Positions 23,649-36,047 of a DNA stretch of 64,000 nucleotides are shown here, piece after piece. Below the pieces are notes generated by a model, which did no database searches, was not told the origin of the DNA, and saw nothing but the letters and a program-made list of their open reading frames with translations. Each line of letters opens with the position of its first letter. Position 1 is the stretch's first letter. This DNA comes from Rhodosorus marinus (lineage: Eukaryota > Rhodophyta > Stylonematophyceae > Stylonematales > Stylonemataceae). The DNA is taken from positions 1,283,001 to 1,347,000 of the forward strand of contig JAMWBK010000010.1 in assembly GCA_029953675.1 (NCBI GenBank), given 5' to 3'. Made by a program: the position numbers and the translations under genes.

Positions 23649-24422
23649 ATGGCCTTCGTTGTTGGTGCTCCGGGGATTCGCCCAGCGAGCTCCTCCAAGG
23701 CAGCTTACGTTCGGAGGACGCCGGTTCTAGTCAGATCAAATCGGAGAACAGTCCTCCGTATGAGCTCTGAGGTCACTGTCGGTGACGTTGTGATTATCAA
23801 AGGAGCGTATGGGCGGTACACACTTGGTGTAGTATCGAATGTGGGTGGAAAATTTGCGGACGTGAAGGAGCTGGAGAAGTTCTCCTCGGGTTCCGGTAAG
23901 TGAGCAGCACTTAGGAACATCTCTGGAAGTCCTTTCTCATTTCCATGGGCTGAGGCCATTCCATCCTCTGTTTGTATTGAAGGTGAGAGTTATGTTGCTA
24001 GCAAGTCTGAAAATTATGAATCTGTTACCAAGATGAGAACCCTTCAAGCGGCTTATGATAAGAGCACAAACAGCTACAGCGTCTCCGAAGGCGACATAGA
24101 GGCAGCTAAGAAAGACCTCGAAGAGCTGGGAGGTGCATCGGATGTGAAGATGCCAGAGCCTGAGAGCAAGGACTATTCAAAAAAGCCAGGTTTCCCCAAA
24201 CCAACGAAGACTCAGGCTATCATAGGAGCCGCGCTGGGACTCCTAGTCTCTGGGGTTTTCGGCTTCGGATTCTACAGCGCTAGATCCACTTATGCGAATA
24301 TCGATCCCTCTACGGACCTATACCAGAACATTTTGTTGTCCGGATTGCAGTGGGGAGCACTTCTCTCGCTCTTCACAGCAGGCGGGCTGACTATCTACTC
24401 ATTGACGGCATCTGACGACTAA
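23649..24422 (+). CDS. Plastid-type membrane protein with KOW-like N-terminal segment and two C-terminal helices
   Basis: I do not recognise the family. Two exons, 23649-23895 and 23983-24422, give 228 residues. The N-terminus (MAFVVGAPGIRPASSSKAAY, then RRTPVLVRSNRR) reads as a plastid transit peptide, with likely processing near VLRMSSE. Next comes VGDVVIIKGAYGRYTLGVVS, which resembles a KOW/SH3-type small barrel of the kind found in ribosomal and NusG proteins. A charged middle region follows. Two hydrophobic helices lie at about 163-183 (AIIGAALGLLVSGVFGFGFY) and about 199-222 (LLSGLQWGALLSLFTAGGL), with a short acidic end. A thylakoid or envelope location is inferred. The gene is intact and its splice phase is consistent. 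Confidence 0.65.
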
Positions 24423-25066
24423 ACCAAATCAAACCTGTTCCTGTTTAACCCTACATCGTACGCAATAGATCCTCAAGGCAGGCATGCAAGCAACTCCAGC
24501 ATAAAACGCCTGCGACTTCCCTTGGGAAAACGCGTGTCGTTCCTGTGCGAAGCAGAGGTATTCGCGGCTGAGTTCTTTACATGATCAGCCTTCCATCTCC
24601 CCGATCGTGTCCTCCTCACCTACTTGATATTTCTCATAAACTGAATCCATACGGCCACCGCCCAATGTTCACCGTCCACCGCGTTCGTTCAATGTTACCT
24701 GAGTGGGACAACCCGCGGGGCAGATGTCCACAAGTAACATTCGCCATTTCATTCTGAACCGAATCTGGATCGACACAAATTGTTTTTCATATATTTATGG
24801 TGTACTTTTCGAGTTTTCCTTTTTCAGACGATTCGTAATTGTACAAATATGAAAAACAGATAAATGCGCTCGGCCATTTACTTTGCGGGCACTGTACTCT
24901 GAAGGATATATAAAGAGCGTATTTTGCGTGGTAGTCCGATAGTGAGAAGGCGTGCGAGGGGTGGAAGAGTCTTTGCGTATGTGGCTGATAAAAAATCAGT
25001 GGTGCTCAGATAGTAATCGTTGACTAGCTGTGGGCAGCTATTCGGTGTTCCAAACAATTCAAATCG
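24423..25066. other. Promoter interval upstream of MSH4
   Basis: No gene is visible in this 644-base stretch. A TATA-like box lies at 24907-24914. The rest is the 3' flank of the two-helix protein gene and the leader of MSH4. Confidence 0.4.
24907..24914 (+). promoter_or_regulatory. Candidate TATA box of MSH4
   Basis: The octamer TATATAAA matches the TATA consensus and lies about 153 bases upstream of the MSH4 start codon. That spacing would leave a leader of roughly 120 bases. AT-rich octamers occur by chance, so this remains a candidate. Confidence 0.35.
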
Positions 25067-28053
25067 ATGTCCCGCTCGTTAGCAAGAACTGGGACGTCAG
25101 TGAGAACTCGAACAGGAACTTCGCGTGGCTTTTCACAGTGCATTGTCGCGCTGATAGAGAATCGATGTCGTGAAGTCGGAGCGGCTATATACAACCTTCG
25201 ATCTTTCGATATTGAGCTGCGGCAGTATGGAGATAACAACCTCTATACGTCGACGTTGAGAGTCCTGAGCATTTATGAGTAGGCCCATCCTCCCCGCCAC
25301 GCAATACGGAAAGCTAGCTAACACTTTTACCTGAGGACGCTTGCATATAGACCACAGGAAATTTTGCTCTCTGAATCCAGTGCCAACGGGAATCTCGACT
25401 CAGCCATTAATCGAGTCCTACCAACCAATGCGAAGGTGAACGTCAATCAAACGCTGTTTAACGCTCTAGGTTTGTGCAAACTCCCTTTCTCAATCACAAA
25501 TTGCCGAACCCTTTTCCACCAAAAAAAAGAAAACCTTTCTCCCGAGAAAACTCTTCAATGACACCGTGGGAGCTGTTTTGAGAGATGAGCTGATCTCCGA
25601 AGCTACCAATGAGCGATTTCAAAAGTACCTGGCACTGGCATGCCTTGCTTCTCTCGTGAAGCACCTGGAGGACTCGCTTAATATAACTCTTGCAGAAGGA
25701 TGTATTCGAGTAAGATACCACAGTGGCCATAATATGCTATTTCTCGACTATGAAACCATCGAGGCGCTTGAACTAATATCGAACGTAGTCGGCGAGAAGA
25801 AAAGCACTTTGTTCGCGATTATGAATTCCTGCAAGACGCCTAGCGGTTCCAACCTGCTGAGAAAGAACCTGCTGGAGCCCCCTTCTGATATGCGCACCAT
25901 TCAGACTAGGCATGAGCTCGTTGGCGCTGTCCTCGCCAATGATGACGTGTATTTCAAGTTAGCCTCCATTCTGAGCGCATTTCCAGACCTTGAGAATGCC
26001 ATCTCGCAGCTGACGCAGGTATGAAAGCGATAGAACGCAGCTCGTGTCCCTGAATTCCAGTCCACCATTTCTTGAACGTGCCTGTGTCCTGTTCAGAGAG
26101 ACTTCGCGTCAGAGAAGAGCTTCATGACACAAAGCCCAAGAATTCAGCTAGTCAAAAATGTCGTCGCTCTAAAGCAAAGCTTAGAGGCCCTTCCAAGCCT
26201 TGTCGAGTGCATATCAAGAATCTCCGAAAACGCCATAATACCGCCTATGATAGAATCACTCAAGTCCCCAGTCCTTTCCCAAGTCCAGGCCAGCATTGCC
26301 GAGGCGAGGAAACGGTTCATTCTTACCTGAAAACACAACTACTGTCAGCGGCTGACACAATCCTTGCAACCAAATCATATTCATCATGTTCAGGTCCTTG
26401 AGGAAGACGCAGCGATCAGCAAACAAGCGGAGCAAATGCGTCTGCAAGGTGCGTTTGCGATAAAAGCGGGTAGGAACGGGCTACTAGACGTTGCGAGAAA
26501 AACTCTTAGCGAAACAATCGAAGGTGCGACTTTCGAGCATAGGAGATGATCTCGGATCGTGAAACTCATCAACTCCTCCACGAATATGTCAAACAGACAT
26601 CCACACCCTGGTAACTGAAATTCGGGACGAGAATGGGCTTGCTTCAGTACAGCTAAAATACTCAGTTCGCCAGGGATACCATCTCTGTTGTGCTGCTTCG
26701 GGACCGGATTCGCTCACAGGGGAAAAGTGGTGCCAAATAGTGGTGAAAGGAAATCAGGTAGTCTTCTCATGCGAGCAGCTGAGAGAGCTGAATGACAGAT
26801 ACACAGAAAGTCTCAATGAAATTTGGCTGCTAAGCCACAGGGAGCTGACCGATCTCCTGCAGACCGTATACGGACAAGAAGCAATTGTCGCGATTCACCG
26901 GTTGTGCGATTGCTTGTCGTTTCTGGACCTTATACTCTCTTTCGCTACAAACGTAACTTTGAGGTACGAAGAAGCGTGTTCCGACATTTCCTGCAAGCAC
27001 GAAGGATTTACAAGAGGAAAATTTCATTTACCGCTCTCAGTACCGGGTACTCAAAGCCAGTCATCACAAATGATGGGCCTATTGCCGTGAAAGCCGGGAG
27101 GCACGCTCTGCTTGAGCGAAACGTGGCAGGCTTTGTACCAAACGACACTTTCCTCTCGGAGCTATCCAGGTTCCACGTCATATCTGGAGTCAATATGGCC
27201 GGAAAGACTTCTTACATTAAGCAAGTGGCCTTGTTGGTAATCTTGAGCCACGTCGGAAGCTATATACCGGCCGACATTGGGTCCTTTCCGGTGGTACGAA
27301 GAATATGCTCTCATTTCGACAGCGAAGACGCTTTTGAGAGGAACGTTTCCTCGTTCTCTCGAGAAATGCTCGACCTGGCTTCTATTCTCAAGTTTGGAGC
27401 TGAGGATGGAATTTCGTTGTTCCTCATCGATGAACTTGGGAGAGGGACTTCCTACATGGATGGTCTAAGCATGTGCTGGACTGCTGCTGAGTATCTATCT
27501 GCTTCCCCACAAACATTTACACTTTTCGCATCCCACTTCTCGGGGCTTCGTCATATCGAAAAAATCTCACCTGGGTTCGTTACCTCTCTCATGACCTTCA
27601 CGAGTTTCCTCTGCTATCTGCCAAGGCTCACATACTCCAGTAGCTCATAATCTCAGGCTTAAAGTGTATCATCTCGATGCTCGCACACGGGAGACAGAAT
27701 GCAACGACAGGAGCACCGAACTCTTGGAAGCAGGGACAGCAGCTGGGAGTATCATATGTACTCACCTACTCGCGGAGGGTCCTTGTGAGATTACGGACTA
27801 TGGCCTCCGCACTGCTGCGTCAGCTGGGATGCCAAGAACAGTTCTTGAGAGGGCGGTACTGCTGAAACAGAAATTCAACGGAACCTACTCGGACAGCGTT
27901 AGAGTTCAGGTCTCACCGGAAGATTCTAGATTGCGACGGGATCTGGCCATTACACAACAACTTCGCCTACTAAAGGGGGCTCGACTGTCGCAGGCGAGGT
28001 TGCGAGAGCGTCTTCGGGTTTTGAAAGACGACTACAGCAACGGGAACACTTGA
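25067..28053 (+). CDS. MSH4: MutS homolog 4, meiotic crossover factor
   Basis: MSH4 pairs with MSH5 and stabilises meiotic recombination intermediates to form crossovers. The start at 25067 leads to CIVALIENRCREVGAAIYNL, which is MutS domain II, so mismatch-binding domain I is absent as is normal for MSH4. Exons I could resolve: 25067-25278, 25351-25473, 25547-26018, from 26097, from 26394, and so on to 28053. Core matches include CKTPSGSNLLRKNLLEP, AFAIKAGRNGLLDVARKTLS, and the ATPase part: Walker A GVNMAGKTSYIKQ, Walker B LFLIDELGRGTSYMDG, and the TLFASHFSGLRHIE switch. The exon starting at 26097 appears to end at GCCGAG followed by GCGAGG, a GC-AG intron, because this gives SIAE then VLEEDAAI in phase. 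The end at 28053 converges on the phosphoglucose isomerase gene 119 bases away. Confidence 0.93.
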
Positions 28054-28172
28054 CCAGCAATTATTTGCATAGGGAACATTTTACCATGAAGCAACGACAA
28101 GACGAGGTCAAATGGACACCTTCCGACGTGCGTTCTCGATGGTAGAGCGAATCCTAATTTTCATTTGTCGAA

Positions 28173-30343
<2,171 letters not shown>

Positions 30344-31355
30344 CCTTACTCACCCCTCCCCCGCCCAACAAAACACCCTAAGATACTGGGATGAAAAAGA
30401 AAAAAGAAAAGGGCAACAACACAACCAAAACCCAGCAAAAATGAAATAATCAATAACCCGTTCCCTTATCTCTCCCCACCCCGCTCCCCCTCCCAACCCC
30501 CATCTGACAGCCCAGTCCTCAGCTTCAAACCCCTCGAGCCCCAAGACATATATATATCCTGCTAAAAGTATCAAAGGCCAGAATCACTTACCTCACCTTG
30601 GCCATGAAGAAACATCAAAAAAACCCAACTGACCTGAATCGTCCTCACCAATACAAAAAAATCGAAACCTCGATCATAAGATTTATTTAGATCTATAAAC
30701 CGATTTTCATGTACTTGTGAAGAAACTAAGTCTCTATCTTATCATCGACTATCCAGGGGTTAAAATCTAAGCGGAAATAGTCCTTAAATATAGTAAATAA
30801 CATCTTTATGCGTTTCGAAAAGGAAAATTTTACCCCTAGTTGAACGTGCAGTTCTAATGTACGACCTGGGGCAGCAAAATGTCTTGTGTTTTGAATATTT
30901 TTGGCGGAGGGAGCTTTTTTTTAACGGAAGAGTGGTGGATAGAGCTCCCGATAATTGAAATTCAGGACTTTTTGGCGGGGGGTTTTCGTTCGAAGGCTGT
31001 CCCACTGCGAGGATTATATTGACTTAATGTAGTCATTTTGATCGATCAGTCGGAAGGGGTCGTTCAATGGTGAGGAATGGGATTATTGAAATACAAGCAT
31101 TGTACGGTCCTTGTCTCCCACCAAATATCTGAATAGAAAGAGCGCTGCTAGAAAGTCTCTGCGTTGCTCAGTGCAAGCAATGGATTTACATCTGTTTGTG
31201 GATTTCTAGGTAGCACCAGATGAGCGGCAAAAGAGCTGTGCAGCAAAGCCACTCGGACCGGCTCGAAACTCACAAGTGCCTGTTCGCGACTAGGATCATC
31301 GATTCATCTTGTCTACCCAGTAGCAATTTCATCTTTGACATCCCTTTGTTATGTT
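30344..31355. other. Intergenic region upstream of GPI
   Basis: No gene is supported in this roughly 1 kb interval, which holds the GPI promoter and leader. C-rich tracts lie at 30475-30500. A minus-strand frame at 30350-30574 and another at 30784-31005 have no recognisable features. Confidence 0.4.
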
Positions 31356-31667
31356 ATGCAGCGCCGCGGACTGAGAACTTTTCGTGGCCTTTTGTCTTCG
31401 GCAATGGCGAAAGGAACCGGCGCTGCTCGTTCTGTCCCTCACCGAGTTATATATATATATATATATATATATATTCAGAACGGGTTGTGGGACAGATACC
31501 CTTTAGAGCGTCGGGGATCAATGAGGGACTTCCTTCCGCCCAAAGCTTCTGAGAAACTCGTGAAAGATCTTTTACCGTCTAACAAAGCACGTGTTTCACA
31601 CCAGACACTCATAACCTCATCTCAACATCTTCCTAACCCAACTACGAATTCTATACAAGAGCATTGA
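31356..31667 (+). CDS. Possible small mitochondrial-type protein interrupted by a TA microsatellite
   Basis: A frame of 103 codons opens with MQRRGLRTFRGLLSSAMAKG, an Arg/Ser/Leu helix typical of mitochondrial presequences. It continues through VPHR, then through a (TA)n tract that would encode alternating Ile and Tyr, then NGLWDRYPLERRGSMRDFL and PPKASEKLVKDLLP. The stretch 31446-31478 begins GTTATA and ends TTCAG and is 33 bases long, so it may be a tiny intron; removal keeps the frame. I know no family for it. The frame may be fortuitous. Confidence 0.28.
   Translation: MQRRGLRTFRGLLSSAMAKGTGAARSVPHRVIYIYIYIYIQNGLWDRYPLERRGSMRDFLPPKASEKLVKDLLPSNKARVSHQTLITSSQHLPNPTTNSIQEH
31448..31474. 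repeat. (TA)n dinucleotide microsatellite
   Basis: A perfect TA repeat of 27 bases. It lies inside the small frame described above and could be the body of a very short intron or simple intergenic sequence. Such tracts are length-variable between isolates. Confidence 0.9.
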
Positions 31668-31818
31668 ACCACTCGTCAGGCACAGGTTCTCCTCTCCGAA
31701 TGGTAAGCTCCTTCCGTTTGTTAAATTCTTGTTCATCCATTCTACAGACCAGACTCGCTTTGCAAACGGCAGTGCCTGCGAACGCTGCATCATTTCAAGC
31801 AAAGCAAAACTCAGCCTC

Positions 31819-33088
31819 CTAAAAACCAAAGGTGCTCAGGGGTCCGGTCTCTTTCGTAAGATTCATATTGATCAACGTTTCGTTCTGCCGGATGAACTGA
31901 TCGAAGGATGTACTGATCGGGAGCCCAACTGGTGTGAACCGAGCTGGATCGAGACCGGGTGCTTTTCCATACTTCTGTCTCAAAGCGAAGTTTCGCACAT
32001 CGTATAGCTTCGCCAGAAGCCCTCGGTACGCCCCGAACTTCAGCCTCTCCACGCGACAGCACAAAAGGCATATAAGCACCAGCATTTCGTCGTCTAGATC
32101 AGAGAGCAGTGCCTGCTTCTCTTCCGCCGTTGCAAGAAATACTCTAGTCATAAGCTTGAACTCCTCGCCCAGCAAATTTTCCGTTCGTCCAAGCCCCAGA
32201 AAAGCATCCAGCGCACCCGTGAGTTGCTCGTAAACCTTCTTTTGGTATGGTGACGGGTTACCCTCGGAGCCCTGCAACTCCCACGCCGCAATGGCGGCGT
32301 GCAATACAACCCAAAACCAGTCCGCTTCGAGCGAGGTTTTACCAGAGTGGGCGACAACAGCAGAGTTTAGGTCTGTGGAGCCCACCACTTCTCTTACTCT
32401 TTCGTCCGCGTCTGATGCGGCCTGATAGTATGGTTTGTCCATCACAGCGCACGCGTCAAGAACCTAGAGACGAAAGAAAAGTTTTTCCCTCTCAGCACTT
32501 CTTTCACCTCCAGCTGGTCCCTGTTGAACAAAACTGTACCTTTGCCCTAAGTTTTCTCAACACATCTCCATCATTATCCATTTCGCTCTCGTACTTGAGC
32601 AAAATCGAGGTCAGATTATACAGAAACGAAGTTGAAATCAAATGCCTGTTCGCGCCTACTGTCTCGAGGAACTGATCACCTTCTCCTGCGTTCTTCAGAG
32701 CTTCGATAATACCGAACACGTCCTTGTCAAATCCCACTCTAAGCTCTTCCTTTCTCTCCGCACTGATTTCCGGAATTACCGTAGTGCGGACCTTCCTCTC
32801 TGCGTTCTCAAACGGATCCTCCGCGCCATCCAACTCCTCCTTATCCAACGTCTCGGTATTCTTCCTCGCGATTTCCTCCATTTCCTCCCCACCAGGAATT
32901 TGAGTGTTAGTCTGCTTCCTGTTCAGGTCCATATCCTCCGAAGGCCTCCCAGAAAACTGACTACCTCCTTTCACCTTCATCTCCTTCCCCATCATAACAA
33001 CCCGTCTCCGTCGATGTGTGTGACTCGGACGTTCGCATGACACACTTCCAAGTCCACCCACAAAACCCATACAATCAAACCTCTCCAT
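31819..33088 (-). CDS. Unrecognised 397-residue helical protein
   Basis: I do not recognise this gene. Two exons, 33088-32540 and 32463-31819, join in phase at LRAK then VLDACAVMDKPY and give 397 residues. The first 60 residues are basic, then a polar Glu/Asp/Lys-rich linker follows. The C-terminal 300 residues are helical and well folded in appearance: GFDKDVFGIIEALKNAGEGD, TSLEADWFWVVLHAAIAAWE, LLSDLDDEMLVLICLLCC. No membrane segment is obvious apart from one mildly hydrophobic helix. The size, codon pattern and the good splice sites argue for a real gene. Soluble, possibly organellar, role unknown. Confidence 0.65.
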
Positions 33089-33717
33089 CTTTTTTACTCC
33101 ACCCTTTCAAAAAACCCAAAATATGTTCCTACGGCAGTGCACTCCAAGCTGATCCCTCTATTCCTTATATCAACACTATCCATTTCGAATCACTCGCACA
33201 AGTTGCATCCCCTTCACCACTAGTTCTTTTCATCACTAAATGTCTCAATGCCCGTCCGCATCAAACGACTCTACAAGACCCCCCCCTTCAAGATTTCTCT
33301 AAATATGAAATTATGTCTAATTAGTTTTAATTTACGAGAAATTTGCATTTTAGAGGATTTGATGTGAAGGGTACTAATTTTGAATAATAATTCTCGATCT
33401 TATCTGGAGCACTTTGGTAGCGAGTTCCAGAGTCGAGAACTCCTGGGGTGTTTATGTTAGGGACATGGCTGCTCAGGCGTATAATCGGAATGGCCACAAC
33501 GTTTTCTTTCGGTGCTTTTGCTGTAGTTTACAGTCTACTGAAGGCTCATTTAGTATAGTGAGGATTATATCGTACGGATGGTTAAGTTATTCGTCGAGCT
33601 GCACCATGGTTCGTTGGGTCGCCGCAGAGAGGCGTGCAGGCCGTCCTGGTTGGCCTTGGCGGGAGTGTCTTGTTTTTTTTCCCACGAGTGTGAAACGGTG
33701 GTCGTGGGAAGGCGCCG
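33089..33717. other. Intergenic region
   Basis: I see no gene in this 629-base stretch. It holds the leader of the unrecognised helical protein on the minus strand and the 3' flank of the TLDc gene. Plus-strand frames at 33016-33324 and 33414-33770 overlap gene ends and have no features. Confidence 0.4.
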
Positions 33718-34476
33718 TTAAACTTTCCAGGCCTCAGCGTGTAAGCACTCAAACTCCTTGTTGCTACTGAGGGTTGGCGACGTGAAAGTCTCACAATATG
33801 ATGAGGTTCCGTGAAGCAGCTCGGAGTCAATACGAATCGCATTACCCTCTGGTCCAGTACCGACTGCGATGTAGTTTCTCGTTTTTATCTGGTAACTCTT
33901 ATTGGTCCTGCTCCAAGGGTACGTTTGGACTTTGCCGTCATTGTCAAACTTGAAGACAAAGTTCTCTCCCGTTCCCGTACTCTTCAGTTCTGATGCCTTG
34001 GACCAATCTCCCATGCAAAACGCACCAAAGCGAGCATGGTTTGAGTCCTCAAAGAGAAGCAAGGAAGGTACCGTACCACGAAGGTTGACACACATATGAG
34101 CAAGGCTGAAACCATCCACTTCAGTACTGAATAACCTTGTCAGAGTCGACATTTGAAATCGAGAAGGGAAGGCCAGGGCTAAGTCGTTCCAGTCGGACTC
34201 AGCGGAGACTATGCTCGATTCGCCGTTGAGCTTGACTTTCGCTTCCGGGGCAATGTGCGCCGTCGAAAGCAAAGATGCTTGAGCAGCAATTGGCAGAGCT
34301 GACGCAGAGCTTGCATCCGATCCAACGGTAGCGTTTTGGTTGCGCGCTGTAGGTCTTTGTTGGACAGTAGATTGTTTAGGTTGTCCCCCCCTTACATTCC
34401 TGAAGAACCTGTACGACAACAACATGAACAACAGCTGCAGTCCAAGCAGAAGCGAAACGATCAAAGCCGCAATCAT
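33718..34476 (-). CDS. Membrane-anchored TLDc-domain protein
   Basis: TLDc domains occur in OXR1, NCOA7 and TBC1D24 and are linked to oxidative-stress protection and V-ATPase control. The frame gives 252 residues in one exon. It starts MIAALIVSLLLGLQLLFMLL, a single membrane helix followed by basic residues (RFFRNVRGGQPK), so it reads as a signal anchor. A Ser/Ala/Thr linker precedes the TLDc fold: MSTLTRLFSTEVDGFSLAHM, PSLLLFEDSNHARFGAFCMG, GTGENFVFKF, NYIAVGTGPEGNAIRIDSEL, and SYCETFTSP, ending in a Trp-containing strand (HAEAWKV). These match the domain from start to end. Animal TLDc proteins are soluble, so a membrane anchor is unusual. A longer N-terminus spliced from upstream exons cannot be excluded. 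Confidence 0.87.
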   Translation of the reverse strand: MIAALIVSLLLGLQLLFMLLSYRFFRNVRGGQPKQSTVQQRPTARNQNATVGSDASSASALPIAAQASLLSTAHIAPEAKVKLNGESSIVSAESDWNDLALAFPSRFQMSTLTRLFSTEVDGFSLAHMCVNLRGTVPSLLLFEDSNHARFGAFCMGDWSKASELKSTGTGENFVFKFDNDGKVQTYPWSRTNKSYQIKTRNYIAVGTGPEGNAIRIDSELLHGTSSYCETFTSPTLSSNKEFECLHAEAWKV

Positions 34477-35408
34477 CTGTCTAAACAGTTTCTACCACAT
34501 CAGCAGATCGCGTCCCACTCAATCGGCCTCGCGACAGCTACCCAAACGAATTCTATCCAAAGCACCAGTGTACTGTACACCATCCTTTTGCCATGCCAAC
34601 AGCTGCGAATGGAAAAGCTTGCAGCGATCTAGTGTTTTAAGCTGCGTTGGTGTGAGTTCATGGAGGTTAATATTGACTTGAACTCGTGCATGCCCTCCAG
34701 TATACGTGTAACACATAGTCGCCTTTGGACAGCGCCTTATGATGGATCTTAGCGTGACGATTGGCGTTGGGTCACAGCGAAGCTCAATCGCTTTTAGCCT
34801 CAGCAATAGATAAGGTCGCGTCGTTCGGTGATGGTATTGGGTCGTTCTTCAAAGGAAAGACCTTGCAGTACCCATGGCTTGTGGGTTCTCGGCGAGGATG
34901 ACCTTGGAATCATCAACACTTGCTTCCAAGTTTTCTTAACGGCTGTTGATACGTATATTAGAAATGAAGCCATCAGTTGACCTATTTGAGAGAGCCGTTG
35001 AACCAAGGCTTGAGCCCTGAAGGGAGTACACTACTTGTCACATTCTTAACAATGTCCTTTTGTTGTTGTGCGGGTTCGCGCTTGTCAAGGTTTTCCTATT
35101 CAACAAATTTCTGAGTTCCCCATGGAAACGAGCGGAAGCGACGACCGTTTTCCACCCAGAGGCATATTCCAGAATTTCAGCGCCAGGAACCTAAAATATC
35201 CTTGTTTAGGTAATTCACTCTCAGATATAAGTGGTTCGTCCTAATATTCAATTTTACTGAATAAATTCTATCCTTAGTGTTTGTGCTGCTGTCCTAGGTT
35301 GCTCACGAACGTAAATATTGCAGAATCCAAATTTATCGACAAACAGTGTTTTAGGAACGCACGGTTTTCGTCGTCGTTAATAAGTCTGTGGAAAGCTGCT
35401 GTTCCACG
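34477..35408. other. Interval between divergent TLDc and DUF1764 genes, with an unresolved minus-strand frame
   Basis: Two minus-strand frames (34519-34806 and 34800-35006) have protein-like composition, for example VQVNINLHELTPTQLKTLDR and PWVLQGLSFEERPNTITERR, and could be exons of a further gene or of a longer TLDc protein. I could not join them to the TLDc frame in phase. From 35010 on there is nothing but leader sequence for the DUF1764 gene. Confidence 0.35.
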
Positions 35409-36047
35409 ATGGGAGGGAAGTTGGGCCGGTCTGGAGAGAAGCTGAAAGAGATTGCGTCCTCGTTGAACACCATGGATTCTATAAGAGATGCAAGAGAAAA
35501 GCACAAGCGGAAGCTTGCTGCCTCGAAGGAGTTGAAGCTTCGAAGGTTACGAGTGGCAAGGGATGGCGCAGCAGCATCGGACGAAGTAGAGGTAGCTCGA
35601 AAGAATGAGGGTAAGAAGAGAACGCGTGTTGAGCTGAAGGATTGTTCTTTCCTGAGCACTGGGCGAAAGCAGGCGAAGGAAAATGGAGAAAGCGCTTCAA
35701 AACCCAACGGAACTACCCCAAGGAAGCGGCGCCGGCCGAAAGGAGACGTTGAACAGCTCAGCGCGGACAAAAGTGAGGAGAAACAAGACAGAGCTTCAAA
35801 CAAGTCAGAGGAGATCGATGATTTGTTCAAGGGGAAAAAGAAGAAAAAGACCTCAACCGAACCTGGGGTGAACGCTGGGAGTCAATCGTTGAAATCCAGT
35901 AGAGGAGGTCGGAGGCCACTGGATTCGGAGGAGATGCGCTATACAGAGGACGGTCTCAGAATATATACCTACGACGATTTGAAACGTGACCAACCTGAAG
36001 GCTTGAACGGACCATGTCCATTTGATTGCAACTGCTGCTTCTACTGA
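35409..36047 (+). CDS. DUF1764 family protein
   Basis: DUF1764 is a conserved eukaryotic family of unknown function. The single exon gives 212 residues. Most of the chain is highly charged and rich in Lys, Arg, Ser and Glu, with basic patches suited to nuclear or nucleolar targeting (PRKRRRPKGD, KGKKKKKTS). The family core is at the end: EEIDDLFKGKKKKK, then RYTEDGLRIYTYDDLKRDQP and the signature C-terminus CPFDCNCCFY (family form CPFDCDCCF). The four closing cysteines suggest metal binding. Start chosen at 35409 because the preceding codons of the frame lack an ATG. Divergent from the TLDc gene. Confidence 0.88.
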   Translation: MGGKLGRSGEKLKEIASSLNTMDSIRDAREKHKRKLAASKELKLRRLRVARDGAAASDEVEVARKNEGKKRTRVELKDCSFLSTGRKQAKENGESASKPNGTTPRKRRRPKGDVEQLSADKSEEKQDRASNKSEEIDDLFKGKKKKKTSTEPGVNAGSQSLKSSRGGRRPLDSEEMRYTEDGLRIYTYDDLKRDQPEGLNGPCPFDCNCCFY

